This document shows, one piece after another, positions 18,266-27,199 of a stretch of 64,000 nt of DNA. The notes under the pieces were generated by a model that saw nothing but the letters and a program-made list of their open reading frames with translations, was not told the origin of the DNA and did not search any database. The stretch is from Paraburkholderia metrosideri (GTDB lineage: Bacteria; Pseudomonadota; Gammaproteobacteria; Burkholderiales; Burkholderiaceae). Numbering within the stretch: position 1 is the first letter of the stretch; each line of letters starts with the position of its first letter. A program made the translations under genes and the position numbers. The stretch is from contig NZ_CAJHCP010000011.1 in assembly GCF_904848625.1 (NCBI RefSeq), positions 124,001-188,000 on the forward strand. Reading direction: 5' to 3'.

Positions 18266-18917
18266 AGAGCAATTTGATCTGATCGTATTCGATTGGGACG
18301 GAACGCTGATGGATTCGACCGCGCACATCGCGCGCAGCATTCAGGCGGCGTGCCGCGACCTCGGCTTGCCGGTGCCCGCTCACGAAGCCGCAAGTTATGT
18401 GATCGGCCTCGGCTTGCGCGAAGCGCTGCAGATCGCCGCTCCAACGCTTGATCCGTCCGAATATCCGCGTTTGGCCGAACGTTATCGTTTCCACTATCTG
18501 GTGAAAGATCAGACCACGGAGCTGTTTGCCGGCGTGCGGGAGATGCTGCAGGCGTTGCGCGATCAGGGGTATCTGCTGGCTGTGGCGACCGGCAAAAGCC
18601 GGGTCGGCCTGAACCGCGCGCTCGACCAGTCACGTTTGACCAGCCTGTTCGACGGCACGCGTTGTGCCGACGAAACGTTCTCGAAGCCTCATCCGGCCAT
18701 GTTGCACGAGTTGACGCGCGAACTGGGGCAGGATCCCGCGCGCACGGTGATGGTGGGCGACACGACGCACGATCTGCAAATGGCAATCAACGCAGGCGTG
18801 GCGGGCATTGGTGTGACGTATGGCGCCCATCCGGCTAACTCGTTGAACGCGATGTCGCCGAAATTCGTCGCGTCGAGCGTGAGTGATCTGTCCGGTTGGT
18901 TGCGGGAAAACGCATGA
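18258..18917 (+). CDS. HAD-IA family hydrolase, phosphoglycolate-phosphatase-like
   Basis: A 219-residue cytosolic phosphatase of the haloacid dehalogenase superfamily. Motif I is DWDGTL (nucleophile Asp12, acid/base Asp14), motif II lies in AVATGKS, motif III is the lysine of SKPHP, and motif IV is MVGDTTHD. The cap between residues about 18 and 85 is of the small alpha-helical Gph type. The true substrate is not visible. ATG at 18258 overlaps the rluC stop by eight bases, and its own stop overlaps the Rieske start in ATGA, so the genes are probably coupled. Confidence 0.88.
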   Translation: MAREQFDLIVFDWDGTLMDSTAHIARSIQAACRDLGLPVPAHEAASYVIGLGLREALQIAAPTLDPSEYPRLAERYRFHYLVKDQTTELFAGVREMLQALRDQGYLLAVATGKSRVGLNRALDQSRLTSLFDGTRCADETFSKPHPAMLHELTRELGQDPARTVMVGDTTHDLQMAINAGVAGIGVTYGAHPANSLNAMSPKFVASSVSDLSGWLRENA

Positions 18918-19312
18918 GCACCCCGGCGAACGAAGCGGATGCCGTGCGTATCTGCGCGGCGGACGAACTGGTCGACGGCGGAGCAGGAGTGCGGCGCCAG
19001 GCCAGGTTCGGCGGCGGCGACGCCGTAGTGTTTTTTGTTCGCTATGATGGTCGCGCGTATGGCTATCTGAACCGCTGCGCCCACGTGCCCATGGAACTCG
19101 ACTGGGCGGAAGGGCAGTTCTTCGAATCGTCAGGCTTATACTTGATGTGCGCGACTCATGGCGCGATTTACGCGCCTGATACCGGCAAATGCGTTGGTGG
19201 TCCGTGCCGTGGCGGGAAGTTGCGCCCGGTCCTCGTCGAGGAGCGGGATACACCGGAGGGTCGCGCCGTTTTCTGGTTGCCCGACGGCGAATTGCGTCCC
19301 GCCGCGTCCTGA
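18914..19312 (+). CDS. Rieske [2Fe-2S] ferredoxin-like protein
   Basis: A 132-residue soluble protein made of one Rieske domain. The cluster ligands are in CAH (about residue 57) and CATH (about residue 78), and the conserved GGPCRGG-type loop follows as CVGGPCRGGKL. It lacks a membrane anchor and signal peptide, so it is a cytosolic ferredoxin-like Rieske protein rather than the cytochrome bc1 subunit. Redox partner is unknown. It overlaps the HAD gene by four bases and lies 31 bases before sppA. Confidence 0.88.
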   Translation: MSTPANEADAVRICAADELVDGGAGVRRQARFGGGDAVVFFVRYDGRAYGYLNRCAHVPMELDWAEGQFFESSGLYLMCATHGAIYAPDTGKCVGGPCRGGKLRPVLVEERDTPEGRAVFWLPDGELRPAAS

Positions 19313-19343
19313 ATTTCCCCTTTACGATCTTCCACTGCTCCGC

Positions 19344-20348
19344 ATGTCCGACAACCTGACTCCCGATCCAAAAGATCTGTCCCCAACAGGTCGCTCCCGC
19401 ACGCCCGCCGACGAACCCGGCTGGGAACGGGCCGCGCTCGAGCGCATTGCAATGGCGGCAATCAATGAGCAACGTGCTGCGCGTCGCTGGAAGATTTTCT
19501 TCCGGTTTGTGTTTCTGATTGTGCTGGTGTTGGCCGTATGGGGTGGAATTGCATTCTCCGGCGACAGGGTGGCTGCCACCGGTCGTCATACGGCGATGGT
19601 GTCACTTGACGGCGAAATCTCCGCCGATACGAACGCAAACGCTGAAGATATCAACACAGCGCTGCAAAGTGCATTTGATGACGCAGGCACCGCCGGCGTA
19701 ATCCTGAGCTGTAATAGTCCAGGTGGTAGCCCGGTGCAAGCAGGCATCATCTATAGCGAAATTCGGCGATTGCGGGCCAAATACCCGTCAATTCCGCTTT
19801 ACGTGGTGGTTGGTGATATGTGCGCATCGGGTGGCTACTACGCCGCCGCCGCGGCCGACAAGATTTACGTCGACAAGGCGAGCATCGTCGGATCGATTGG
19901 CGTGTTGATGGACAGCTTTGGCTTTACGGGTCTGATGGATAAGCTGGGCGTCGAGCGTCGCCTGCATACGTCGGGTGAGAACAAGGGCTTTTTCGATCCG
20001 TTCTCGCCAGAAACGCCGAAGATGGATGCACATGCACAAGATATGCTGGACCAGATTCATGCGCAGTTTATCGACGCGGTGCGCCAGGGTCGCGGCAAGC
20101 GCTTGCACGAAACACCCGACATGTTCTCCGGTCTCTTCTGGACCGGGCAAAAGAGCGTGGAGTTAGGTCTGGCCGATGGTTTTGGCGACGCCGATTATGT
20201 GGCGCGTGAACTTTTCAAGGCGCCCGATATCGTCGACTACACGGTGAAAGAGAGCATCACCGACCGCGTGGCGCGGAAGTTTGGCGCGGCCGTGGGTAAT
20301 GGCGCAGTTCATGCCATGGCACTGGGCGGGAAGCTGAGCCTGCATTGA
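19344..20348 (+). CDS. sppA: Signal peptide peptidase SppA, short S49 form
   Basis: A 334-residue membrane-bound serine protease that degrades cleaved signal peptides. Residues about 51-71 form a single membrane anchor (FFRFVFLIVLVLAVWGGIAF). The Ser/Lys dyad is Ser162 (MCASGGYY) and Lys214 (GENKGFFDPF), 52 residues apart as in the short Bacillus-type enzyme; SPGGS at about 125-129 is the oxyanion-side strand. It has one catalytic domain, unlike the doubled E. coli SppA. ATG at 19344 was chosen because the upstream frame overlaps the Rieske gene. A strong terminator follows. Confidence 0.92.
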   Translation: MSDNLTPDPKDLSPTGRSRTPADEPGWERAALERIAMAAINEQRAARRWKIFFRFVFLIVLVLAVWGGIAFSGDRVAATGRHTAMVSLDGEISADTNANAEDINTALQSAFDDAGTAGVILSCNSPGGSPVQAGIIYSEIRRLRAKYPSIPLYVVVGDMCASGGYYAAAAADKIYVDKASIVGSIGVLMDSFGFTGLMDKLGVERRLHTSGENKGFFDPFSPETPKMDAHAQDMLDQIHAQFIDAVRQGRGKRLHETPDMFSGLFWTGQKSVELGLADGFGDADYVARELFKAPDIVDYTVKESITDRVARKFGAAVGNGAVHAMALGGKLSLH

Positions 20349-20360
20349 TTGCCTGTTATT

Positions 20361-20402
20361 GAAAAGCCCCGCGCAACTGTTGCTGGTTGCGCGGGGCTTT
20401 TT
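20361..20402. terminator. Bidirectional terminator between convergent sppA and the methyltransferase gene
   Basis: The arms AAAAGCCCCGCGCAAC (20362-20377) and GTTGCGCGGGGCTTTT (from 20386) form a long perfect stem, with A and T runs on the two sides. It can serve both converging genes. Confidence 0.92.
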
Positions 20403-20459
20403 GCTATCTGCTTCGATTCTGCTTCGATTCTGCGTCGTTCGTGCCGGATGCTGGGCCGA

Positions 20460-21179
20460 TCAAACTGCCAGGATCAGAAAAATGGCTGGTCGTTTATGCA
20501 GATCAATCGCAGGTTTCTTCTTCCAGTCGGTCACAGTGCGGCTAGCGATAGTTTCGCTTTCGAGCGTTAAATCGACTGCGACACACACCAGCGTGGACGG
20601 CGCGCACGTCGCGAGTAGCGTGTCGAGCAGCGCGCGATTCCGATAGGGGGTTTCGATGAAAATCTGCGTTTGCCTGCTTTTGCGCGATTGTTGCTCCAGG
20701 TCGCGCAGACGCTTCGCGCGTTCGGTCGCATCGACCGGCAGGTAGCCGTGAAACGCGAAACTCTGCCCGTTGAGCCCGGAAGCCATCAGTGCGAGCAAAA
20801 TCGAACTAGGTCCGACAAACGGCACCACCTTCACGCCGCGCTCGTGCGCGCGACGTACCAGCAACGCGCCCGGGTCCGCGACCGCCGGGCAGCCGGCTTC
20901 GGAAACGAGGCCGGCGTCGGTGCCGGCTAGAACGGGCGCCAACAACCTGTCGACCTCTCCCGCTGGCGTGTTGACGTTCAGTTCGCGAATTTCGATTTCC
21001 TGAATTGGCCGCTCTGTGCCAACTTTTTTCAGGAATGCTCGGGTGGTTTTCGCGTTTTCGCCTATGTAATAGTGAAGTGATGCCGCGCATGCGCGTACCG
21101 GCGCGGGCAGAACGGCGTCGAGTGCATCGCTGTCGCCGTCGCCAAGCGTGTTTGGAATTAAATATAACGTGCCGCTCAT
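20460..21179 (-). CDS. SAM-dependent methyltransferase, RsmI-like tetrapyrrole methylase fold
   Basis: A 239-residue protein of the RsmI branch of the tetrapyrrole-methylase superfamily. It starts GTLYLIPNTLG, followed by SEAGCPAVADPGALLVRRAHE and PFVGPSSILLALMASGLNGQSFAFHGYLP, all typical of the 16S rRNA C1402 ribose methyltransferase family. It is about 45 residues shorter than E. coli RsmI and lacks its C-terminal extension, so it may be a paralog; whether it modifies rRNA is not shown. The start overlaps the maf stop in ATGA, so the pair is translationally coupled. Confidence 0.82.
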   Translation of the reverse strand: MSGTLYLIPNTLGDGDSDALDAVLPAPVRACAASLHYYIGENAKTTRAFLKKVGTERPIQEIEIRELNVNTPAGEVDRLLAPVLAGTDAGLVSEAGCPAVADPGALLVRRAHERGVKVVPFVGPSSILLALMASGLNGQSFAFHGYLPVDATERAKRLRDLEQQSRKSRQTQIFIETPYRNRALLDTLLATCAPSTLVCVAVDLTLESETIASRTVTDWKKKPAIDLHKRPAIFLILAV

Positions 21180-21793
21180 TGCGCCCCCAGAAGTGGATAG
21201 CCGGCTGCGAGCAGCATGCTCGACAGTGCGATCAGCGGTAAACCGACGAGCGCGGTGGGATCGTCGGAGTGGATGGCCTCTAGCAATACGATGCCGAGAC
21301 CCTCGGATTTCGCGCTGCCCGCGACGTCGTAAGGCGTTTCGGCCTGAAGATACGCCTCCAGCGCAGCGTCCGGCAGGTGGCGGAATCGTACGCGGGTAAT
21401 CACGTCGGCGGTTTGCGCGAGGTTCGATGCGCTATCGAACAGGCATAGCGCACTATGAAATAGCACTTCGCGGCCACGCATTGCCTGCAACTGGGCGAGT
21501 GCGTTTTCGTGCGTGCCCGGTTTGCCGATCTGCAGGCCGTCATAAGTAGCGACCTGATCAGAGCCGATCACGAGCGCGGCTTGATTTGCACCGAGTTCGC
21601 TCGCTACTTTGCGCGCTTTGGCTTCGGCAAGCCGCAATGCTGTCGCTTCCGGCGTTTCGCCGGCTTGCGGTGTCTCGTCGATCGCGGGAACGACGACGTC
21701 GAACGGGACGCGCAGGCGTTCGAGCAACTCGCGGCGATACGGTGAACTCGACGCCAGAATCAGGCGCGGCGGGCGATTGGGGGAATCTGGCAT
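21176..21793 (-). CDS. Maf-like nucleotide pyrophosphatase, YceF type
   Basis: A 205-residue house-cleaning pyrophosphatase. The N-terminal LILASSSPYRRELLERL is the Maf phosphate-binding loop. The GSDQVA motif, in place of the ADTVV of dTTP/UTP-specific Maf, points to the YceF subgroup, which hydrolyses 7-methyl-GTP. E. coli yceF also sits beside yceD-rpmF-plsX, which supports the call. ATG at 21793 was chosen over 21844 because it puts the loop at its usual place. It is divergent from yceD. Confidence 0.88.
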   Translation of the reverse strand: MPDSPNRPPRLILASSSPYRRELLERLRVPFDVVVPAIDETPQAGETPEATALRLAEAKARKVASELGANQAALVIGSDQVATYDGLQIGKPGTHENALAQLQAMRGREVLFHSALCLFDSASNLAQTADVITRVRFRHLPDAALEAYLQAETPYDVAGSAKSEGLGIVLLEAIHSDDPTALVGLPLIALSSMLLAAGYPLLGAQ

Positions 21794-21864
21794 GATCAAC
21801 CAACGGCTAGAAAGACGGGGCATACGGGCGTGTGCGGAATGCACACGCGTACGGGCTTAAGTGT

Positions 21865-21893
21865 TTGACTCGAAAAGACAAAACGGATATGAT
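21865..21893 (+). promoter_or_regulatory. Sigma-70-type promoter for yceD-rpmF and probably plsX-fab
   Basis: TTGACT (21865-21870), a 17-base spacer and TATGAT (21888-21893) match the consensus closely. The predicted start near 21900 would leave a leader of about 170 bases before the yceD start codon at 22071. Confidence 0.8.
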
Positions 21894-22070
21894 TTTGGGC
21901 TTTTCATCGGTATGCTTGCGTTTAGGCGGGTCTTGGCGTGTTCAATCAGGCTTTGTTAAGGCTTGAGGAACCCACTGCCGCGACTTTGCGCAGAAGCTGG
22001 CAAACCGGTTTTACCTCGCGGCTTATCGCGGTTTAGCCCCGGCGAAATTCTCGCCGACGCAGGAGCGCAC

Positions 22071-22715
22071 ATGACTCAACATCCTGGCAACCCTGCTGGT
22101 CTGTCCGACCCGCATGAAATCGATCTGTTCGAATTTGCGCGGAGTGGACGTCAGGCCGCGGGTGTCGTGCGCGTCTCGCAACTGCCGCGCATGTTAAACG
22201 AAGTCCCGGCAGAAGCGCCAGAGCGCGATACCGCGTTCACCTGGCAAGCCGAAGGAGCGACGCAACCGGAATTGCAGGATGACGGCACCGAGGGTCCCCA
22301 GCCTTATTTGAGATTGGCGATTCACGGCGCGGCATGGCTCGAATGTCAACGGTGTATGACGCCGTATTCGCAGCCGTTCAACGTCGATGCAACCTACCGG
22401 GTCGTCAACACTGAGGCGGAAGCCGAAGAGTTTCCGCTCGACGAGGATGAAGTCGAAGTGATCGTGGGCTCGCGCCAGTTCGATCTCATCGACTTGATCG
22501 AAGAAGAGTTGCTGCTTTCCTTGCCACTCGTGCCAAAACACGAGGTCTGCCCCGAAGTGCACGAGAGCCTGGTCTCTGGTGTGGCCGGTGCGGAAGGTGA
22601 GGGTGACGAAGCCGCGCTGGACGAAGCTGATGAGGGTGATGAGCCCAAACGGCCCAATCCGTTCGCGGCGCTCGAAAGTCTCAAGCGCGGTGAACCGGGC
22701 GACAAGAAGCATTGA
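22071..22715 (+). CDS. yceD: YceD family protein (DUF177)
   Basis: A 214-residue YceD homolog; YceD is linked to 23S rRNA accumulation and is nearly always found before rpmF. The paired cysteine motif ECQRCM lies at about residues 85-90, and a further Cys in HEVCPEVH near 165 matches the family pattern of metal-binding-like cysteines. The C-terminal third is acidic with GEGDEAALDEADEGDE. A clear AGGAG lies ten bases before the ATG. The longer frame from 21963 is rejected because its start lies outside this ribosome binding context. Confidence 0.88.
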   Translation: MTQHPGNPAGLSDPHEIDLFEFARSGRQAAGVVRVSQLPRMLNEVPAEAPERDTAFTWQAEGATQPELQDDGTEGPQPYLRLAIHGAAWLECQRCMTPYSQPFNVDATYRVVNTEAEAEEFPLDEDEVEVIVGSRQFDLIDLIEEELLLSLPLVPKHEVCPEVHESLVSGVAGAEGEGDEAALDEADEGDEPKRPNPFAALESLKRGEPGDKKH

Positions 22716-22816
22716 ACAGTTGCAGGGAAGCGCGAGGCGGGCGCATTGGCCATTCGGCCTATGGCGGACACCGTATCGGGCTGTGTTAGAATTCGGAAAA
22801 TTTTTAGGAGTTAGTC

Positions 22817-22996
22817 ATGGCAGTTCAGCAAAACAAGAAGTCGCCGTCCAAGCGCGGCATGCACCGTTCGCACGATTTCCTGACGGCAGCGCCGCTGGCC
22901 GTGGAGCCGAGCACGGGTGAAGTGCATCTGCGTCACCACGTTAGCCCGAACGGCTACTATCGCGGTAAGAAAGTCGTCAAGACGAAGAACGACTAA
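22817..22996 (+). CDS. rpmF: 50S ribosomal protein L32
   Basis: A 59-residue basic protein of the large ribosomal subunit. The translation begins [19 protein letters not shown] and ends KKVVKTKND, the usual L32 layout. A TAGGAG ribosome binding site ends seven bases before the ATG. It lies 101 bases after yceD, and a terminator-like hairpin follows before plsX. This yceD-rpmF-plsX-fabH order matches E. coli. Confidence 0.97.
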
Positions 22997-23067
22997 TCGT
23001 TTCACTGCGTTGCGCCCTTTGGCGTTTCGCGTGGCGATCGGCTCGCTTGACATTTTCCCGGCTCGGC

Positions 23068-23097
23068 AAAAAGGCGGCATTCAATTGCCGCTTTTTT
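23068..23097 (+). terminator. Terminator-like hairpin between rpmF and plsX
   Basis: The arm AAAAAGGCGGCA pairs with TGCCGCTTTTTT (one bulged base) around a six-base loop, followed by T. It lies about 70 bases past rpmF and could lower read-through into plsX, separating high ribosomal-protein output from lipid genes. Confidence 0.75.
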
Positions 23098-23168
23098 GTG
23101 TCGATCGCAATTGGCGCTTTGGCGTTCGTCGCGATCCCATTCAGGGCGCCTGAAATTCGTCGCACTCC

Positions 23169-24275
23169 ATGACAGTAAAGCTCACGATAGATTGCATGGG
23201 AGGCGACCACGGCCCGTCCGTGACCGTTCCCGCAGCCGTTAACTTCGTGCGTTCGCATCCCGACGCACAATTGCTGCTCGTCGGCATTGAAAGTGCGATT
23301 CGTGCGCAGTTAAAGAAGTTAAAGGCGCAGGACCTGCCAGCGCTGACCGTCGTACCCGCTTCCGAGATCGTCGCCATGGACGATCCGGTCGAGGTCGCGC
23401 TGCGCAAGAAAAAAGATTCGTCCATGCGCGTGGCGCTGAACCGCGTCAAGGAAGGCGAGGCTGAAGCCTGCATTTCCGCCGGCAATACCGGCGCGCTGAT
23501 GGCGGTCTCACGTTATGTGCTGAAAACGCTGTCGGGCATTGAACGCCCGGCCATCGCGTTCGCCATGCCCAATCCCATTGGCTATACCACGATGCTCGAC
23601 CTGGGCGCCAACGTCGACTGCGAGCCGCAGCATCTGCTGCAGTTCGCCGAGATGGGGCATGCGCTCGTGTCCGCGATCGAAGGCAAAGAGCGGCCCACCA
23701 TCGGGCTGCTCAACATCGGCGAAGAAGTCATCAAGGGTAACGACACCATCAAACGTGCCGGCGAACTGCTGCGCGCGAGTACACTTAACTTTCACGGCAA
23801 CGTTGAAGGTAATGACATCTTCAAAGGTACGGTCGACGTCATCGTCTGCGATGGTTTTGTCGGCAACGTCGCGCTGAAGACGTCGGAAGGTCTTGCGCAG
23901 ATGCTGTCCAACATCATCAAGGAAGAGTTCGGCCGGTCGTGGCTCACCAAGGTGATGGCGGTGCTCGCATTGCCTGTATTGATGCGCTTCAAGAAACGCG
24001 TCGATCATCGGCAATACAACGGCGCCGCGCTGCTCGGTCTGCGTGGACTGGTGATCAAAAGCCACGGCTCCGCTGATGCCTACGGGTTTGAGTGGGCTAT
24101 CAAACGCGGGTATGATGCCGTCAAAAACGGCGTGCTGGAGCGCCTTGCGCGTGCAATGGAAGAGAACGCGGGTTCTCTCGAACAGGCCGCGCGCAACGCA
24201 AGCGGCGCGGGCAACGCAAGCCCGATTGCCGGCCAGCCTGCCGAGCCCTACGCTGCGCAATCCTCGAAGGCATAA
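23169..24275 (+). CDS. plsX: Phosphate acyltransferase PlsX
   Basis: A 368-residue enzyme that turns acyl-ACP into acyl-phosphate, the donor for the PlsY acyltransferase in phospholipid synthesis. The N-terminus has TIDCMGGDHGPSVTVPAA, the conserved glycine-rich start, followed by SAGNTGALMA and GNDIFKGTVDVIVCDGFVGNVALKTSEG. The C-terminal 35 residues are an Ala/Ser-rich tail beyond the conserved domain. The stop codon shares one base with the fabH start (TAATG), so translation is coupled. Confidence 0.96.
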   Translation: MTVKLTIDCMGGDHGPSVTVPAAVNFVRSHPDAQLLLVGIESAIRAQLKKLKAQDLPALTVVPASEIVAMDDPVEVALRKKKDSSMRVALNRVKEGEAEACISAGNTGALMAVSRYVLKTLSGIERPAIAFAMPNPIGYTTMLDLGANVDCEPQHLLQFAEMGHALVSAIEGKERPTIGLLNIGEEVIKGNDTIKRAGELLRASTLNFHGNVEGNDIFKGTVDVIVCDGFVGNVALKTSEGLAQMLSNIIKEEFGRSWLTKVMAVLALPVLMRFKKRVDHRQYNGAALLGLRGLVIKSHGSADAYGFEWAIKRGYDAVKNGVLERLARAMEENAGSLEQAARNASGAGNASPIAGQPAEPYAAQSSKA

Positions 24276-25264
24276 TGGCTCAATCCACAATTTATTCCCG
24301 CGTGCTGGGCACCGGCAGTTATCTGCCGCCCAATCGCGTCACCAATCAGGATCTGGCTGAACGTCTCGCCAGGCAAGGCGTCGAGACGAGCGACGAATGG
24401 ATCGTTGCCCGCACCGGTATCCATTCGCGCCACTTCGCCGACCCCGATGTCACGACGAGCGACCTCGCTCTGATCGCGTCGCAGCGGGCGATCGAAGCAG
24501 CGGACATCGATCCGCAATCCATCGATCTGATCATCGTCGCCACTTCCACACCGGACTTCGTGTTCCCGAGCACGGCGTGTCTGTTGCAGAACAAGCTGGG
24601 CATCAAGAACCACGGCGCCGCCTTCGACGTACAAGCCGTCTGTTCGGGGTTTGCGTACGCGGTGGCGACGGCGGACAGCTTCATTCGCAGCGGCCAGCAT
24701 CGCACGGCGCTCGTGATCGGCGCGGAAACCTTCTCGCGCATTCTCGACTTCAACGACCGCACCACCTGTGTGCTGTTTGGCGATGGCGCTGGCGCGGTGA
24801 TCCTGCAAGCGTCCGAGGAACCGGGCGTACTGGCCAGCGCATTGCACGCCGACGGCAGCCATTCAAACATTCTCTGCACGCCGGGTAACGTGAACGGCGG
24901 CGTGGTCGCCGGCAGCGCGTTTCTGCATATGGACGGTCAGGCGGTGTTCAAGCTCGCCGTCAACGTGCTCGAAAAAGTCGCCGTCGAGGCGCTGGAGAAG
25001 GCCAATCTGACTGCGGAGCAGATCGACTGGCTGATTCCGCATCAAGCCAATATCCGCATCATGCAAAGCACTTGCCGCAAGCTCGGCTTGCCGCAGGAAC
25101 GCATGGTCGTCACAGTGGGCGAGCACGGCAATACGTCGGCTGCGTCCATTCCGCTCGCATTTGACGTCGCGGTGCGCGACGGCCGCATCAAGCGCGGCCA
25201 GAACGTGCTGATCGAAGGCGTCGGCGGCGGCTTCACGTGGGGCGCGTCGGTTATCCGCTTCTGA
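24275..25264 (+). CDS. fabH: 3-oxoacyl-ACP synthase III (FabH)
   Basis: A 329-residue condensing enzyme that starts fatty-acid chains from acetyl-CoA and malonyl-ACP. The catalytic triad is Cys123 (QAVCSGF), His in PHQANIRIMQ and Asn in GEHGNTSAASIP. The GIHSRHFA and VGGGFTWGASV motifs near the two ends are also typical. Length is normal. It follows plsX by a one-base overlap and precedes fabD by 100 bases. Confidence 0.97.
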   Translation: MAQSTIYSRVLGTGSYLPPNRVTNQDLAERLARQGVETSDEWIVARTGIHSRHFADPDVTTSDLALIASQRAIEAADIDPQSIDLIIVATSTPDFVFPSTACLLQNKLGIKNHGAAFDVQAVCSGFAYAVATADSFIRSGQHRTALVIGAETFSRILDFNDRTTCVLFGDGAGAVILQASEEPGVLASALHADGSHSNILCTPGNVNGGVVAGSAFLHMDGQAVFKLAVNVLEKVAVEALEKANLTAEQIDWLIPHQANIRIMQSTCRKLGLPQERMVVTVGEHGNTSAASIPLAFDVAVRDGRIKRGQNVLIEGVGGGFTWGASVIRF

Positions 25265-25364
25265 TAGCGGCGACGCATTGGCGGGCGCTCTTTGCAGCGC
25301 CTGCGCTCCGGCGTGAGTTCGCGCCGTGCAGCACCACATCTGACTAATTCGATTTGGGGACGAT

Positions 25365-26300
25365 ATGAAATTTGCGTTCGTTTTTCCTGGGCAGGGTTCG
25401 CAGTCGGTCGGCATGCTCAACGCATTCGCCGATCACGCGATCGTGCGCGAGACGGTTCAGGAAGCGTCCGACGCGCTCAATCAGGACCTCGGCAAACTGA
25501 TCGCCGAAGGTCCGGCCGAAGATCTGAATCTCACAACCAACACCCAGCCCGTCATGCTGACCGCCGCTTACGCGATTTATCGCGCGTGGGAGAAGGCTGG
25601 CGGCCCGAAGCCGGCGATCGTTGCGGGCCATAGCCTGGGCGAGTACACCGCGTTGGTCGCGGCTGGTGCGCTGGCGTTCCGCGACGCTGTGCCGCTGGTG
25701 CGTTTTCGCGCACAGGCAATGCAAACGGCAGTGCCGGTTGGCGAGGGCGGCATGGCTGCGATTCTCGGTCTCGACGACGATACCGTGCGCGCAGTGTGCG
25801 CCGAGGCGTCGGTGGCGGGTGTTGTCGAAGCAGTGAATTTCAATGCGCCGGCGCAAGTTGTGATCGCGGGTCACAAGGCCGCGGTTGAAAAGGCGTGTGA
25901 AGTCGCCAAGGCAAAGGGCGCCAAGCGCGCGCTGCCGTTGCCGGTATCGGCACCGTTCCACTCGTCGCTGCTCAAGCCGGCATCGGATCAACTGCGCGAG
26001 TATCTGGCGAACGTCAATGTGCAGGTGCCGGCTATTCCCGTCATCAATAACGTCGACGTCGCGATCGTCAACGAACCGGCCGGTATCAAGGACGCGCTGG
26101 TGCGCCAGGCGGCCGGTGCGGTGCGCTGGGTCGAAAGCGTTCAGGTAATGGCAGGACAGGGCGTGACGCATGTGATCGAGTGCGGCCCGGGCAAGGTCCT
26201 TGCGGGTTTGACCAAGCGGATCGACGGCAATCTGGTCGGTGCGTCGGTATTCGATCCGGCTTCGCTCGAAGAAACGCTCAAGCTCGTGACCGCAGGCTGA
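25365..26300 (+). CDS. fabD: Malonyl-CoA:ACP transacylase FabD
   Basis: A 311-residue enzyme that loads malonyl groups onto acyl carrier protein. GQGSQ at residues 10-14 forms the oxyanion region, the nucleophile is Ser90 in GHSLGEYTALV, and the histidine partner is in SAPFHSSLL near residue 200. Its acceptor ACP is encoded 1 kb downstream. A weak GGGGACG lies before the ATG. Confidence 0.97.
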   Translation: MKFAFVFPGQGSQSVGMLNAFADHAIVRETVQEASDALNQDLGKLIAEGPAEDLNLTTNTQPVMLTAAYAIYRAWEKAGGPKPAIVAGHSLGEYTALVAAGALAFRDAVPLVRFRAQAMQTAVPVGEGGMAAILGLDDDTVRAVCAEASVAGVVEAVNFNAPAQVVIAGHKAAVEKACEVAKAKGAKRALPLPVSAPFHSSLLKPASDQLREYLANVNVQVPAIPVINNVDVAIVNEPAGIKDALVRQAAGAVRWVESVQVMAGQGVTHVIECGPGKVLAGLTKRIDGNLVGASVFDPASLEETLKLVTAG

Positions 26301-26402
26301 AGACCGGATCGCTGACGGCGCCAGGTGACTGGCGTTGTGAAGCGACATCCCGTGCGGCATCAGGAATCAATCAGCCCTCCGAAGGGGCACTCGGACTGAC
26401 AG

Positions 26403-27149
26403 ATGGAAAAGACTCTCGACAAGCAGATCGCAATCGTGACCGGCGCATCGCGCGGCATTGGCCGTGCGATCGCGATGGAATTGGCGCGCCAGGGCGCGAC
26501 GGTGATCGGCACGGCGACCAGCGAAAGCGGCGCGGCCGCCATCACCGAAGCATTTAGCGCAGCCGGCGTGAATGGTCGCGGCGCGGTGCTCAACGTGAAC
26601 GAGGCAGCGGCGGTAGACGCGCTGATCGACGGCACAGTTAAGGAATTTGGCGCGCTGAACGTGCTGGTGAACAACGCTGGGATCACGCAGGATCAGCTCG
26701 CCATGCGCATGAAGGACGACGACTGGGACGCGGTGATCGACACCAACCTGCGCTCGGTGTTCCGTCTGTCGCGCGCCGTGCTTCGTCCGATGATGAAGGC
26801 GAAGGGCGGCCGCATCATCAACATCACGTCGGTGGTCGGCTCGTCCGGCAACCCTGGTCAGATCAACTACGCTGCGGCCAAAGCGGGCGTTGCAGGTATG
26901 ACGCGCGCGCTGGCTCGCGAGATTGGCAGCCGTGGCATCACCGTGAATTGCGTCGCGCCGGGCTTTATCGATACCGACATGACCAAAGGCCTGCCGGAAG
27001 AGCAACAAACCGCTTTGAAGACGCAGATTCCGCTGGGCCGCCTCGGCAGCCCGGACGATATCGCGCACGCCGTCGCATTCCTCGCATCGCCGCAAGCGGG
27101 CTATATCACCGGCACTACGCTGCATGTGAACGGCGGAATGTACATGTAG
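26403..27149 (+). CDS. fabG: 3-oxoacyl-ACP reductase FabG
   Basis: A 248-residue NADPH-dependent short-chain dehydrogenase of the fatty-acid elongation cycle. The cofactor loop is TGASRGIGR (about 13-21), NNAGIT marks the active-site asparagine region, and the catalytic Ser, Tyr and Lys are in SVVGSSGNPGQINYAAAKAG (Tyr and Lys four residues apart). The C-terminal TGTTLHVNGGMYM is typical. The stop codon is part of a perfect 8-base inverted repeat, described separately. Confidence 0.97.
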   Translation: MEKTLDKQIAIVTGASRGIGRAIAMELARQGATVIGTATSESGAAAITEAFSAAGVNGRGAVLNVNEAAAVDALIDGTVKEFGALNVLVNNAGITQDQLAMRMKDDDWDAVIDTNLRSVFRLSRAVLRPMMKAKGGRIINITSVVGSSGNPGQINYAAAKAGVAGMTRALAREIGSRGITVNCVAPGFIDTDMTKGLPEEQQTALKTQIPLGRLGSPDDIAHAVAFLASPQAGYITGTTLHVNGGMYM

Positions 27150-27168
27150 TAACCAATTTCGGTTACTA
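27147..27168 (+). promoter_or_regulatory. Perfect inverted repeat spanning the fabG stop codon
   Basis: TAGTAACC (27147-27154) and GGTTACTA (27161-27168) form an eight-base-pair stem with loop AATTTC. The first three bases are the fabG stop. No T run follows. It may protect the fabG 3' end or act as a protein-binding dyad. Confidence 0.6.
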
Positions 27169-27199
27169 TCCGCGCCTTGATGCGTTTGCAAAAGCGTAA

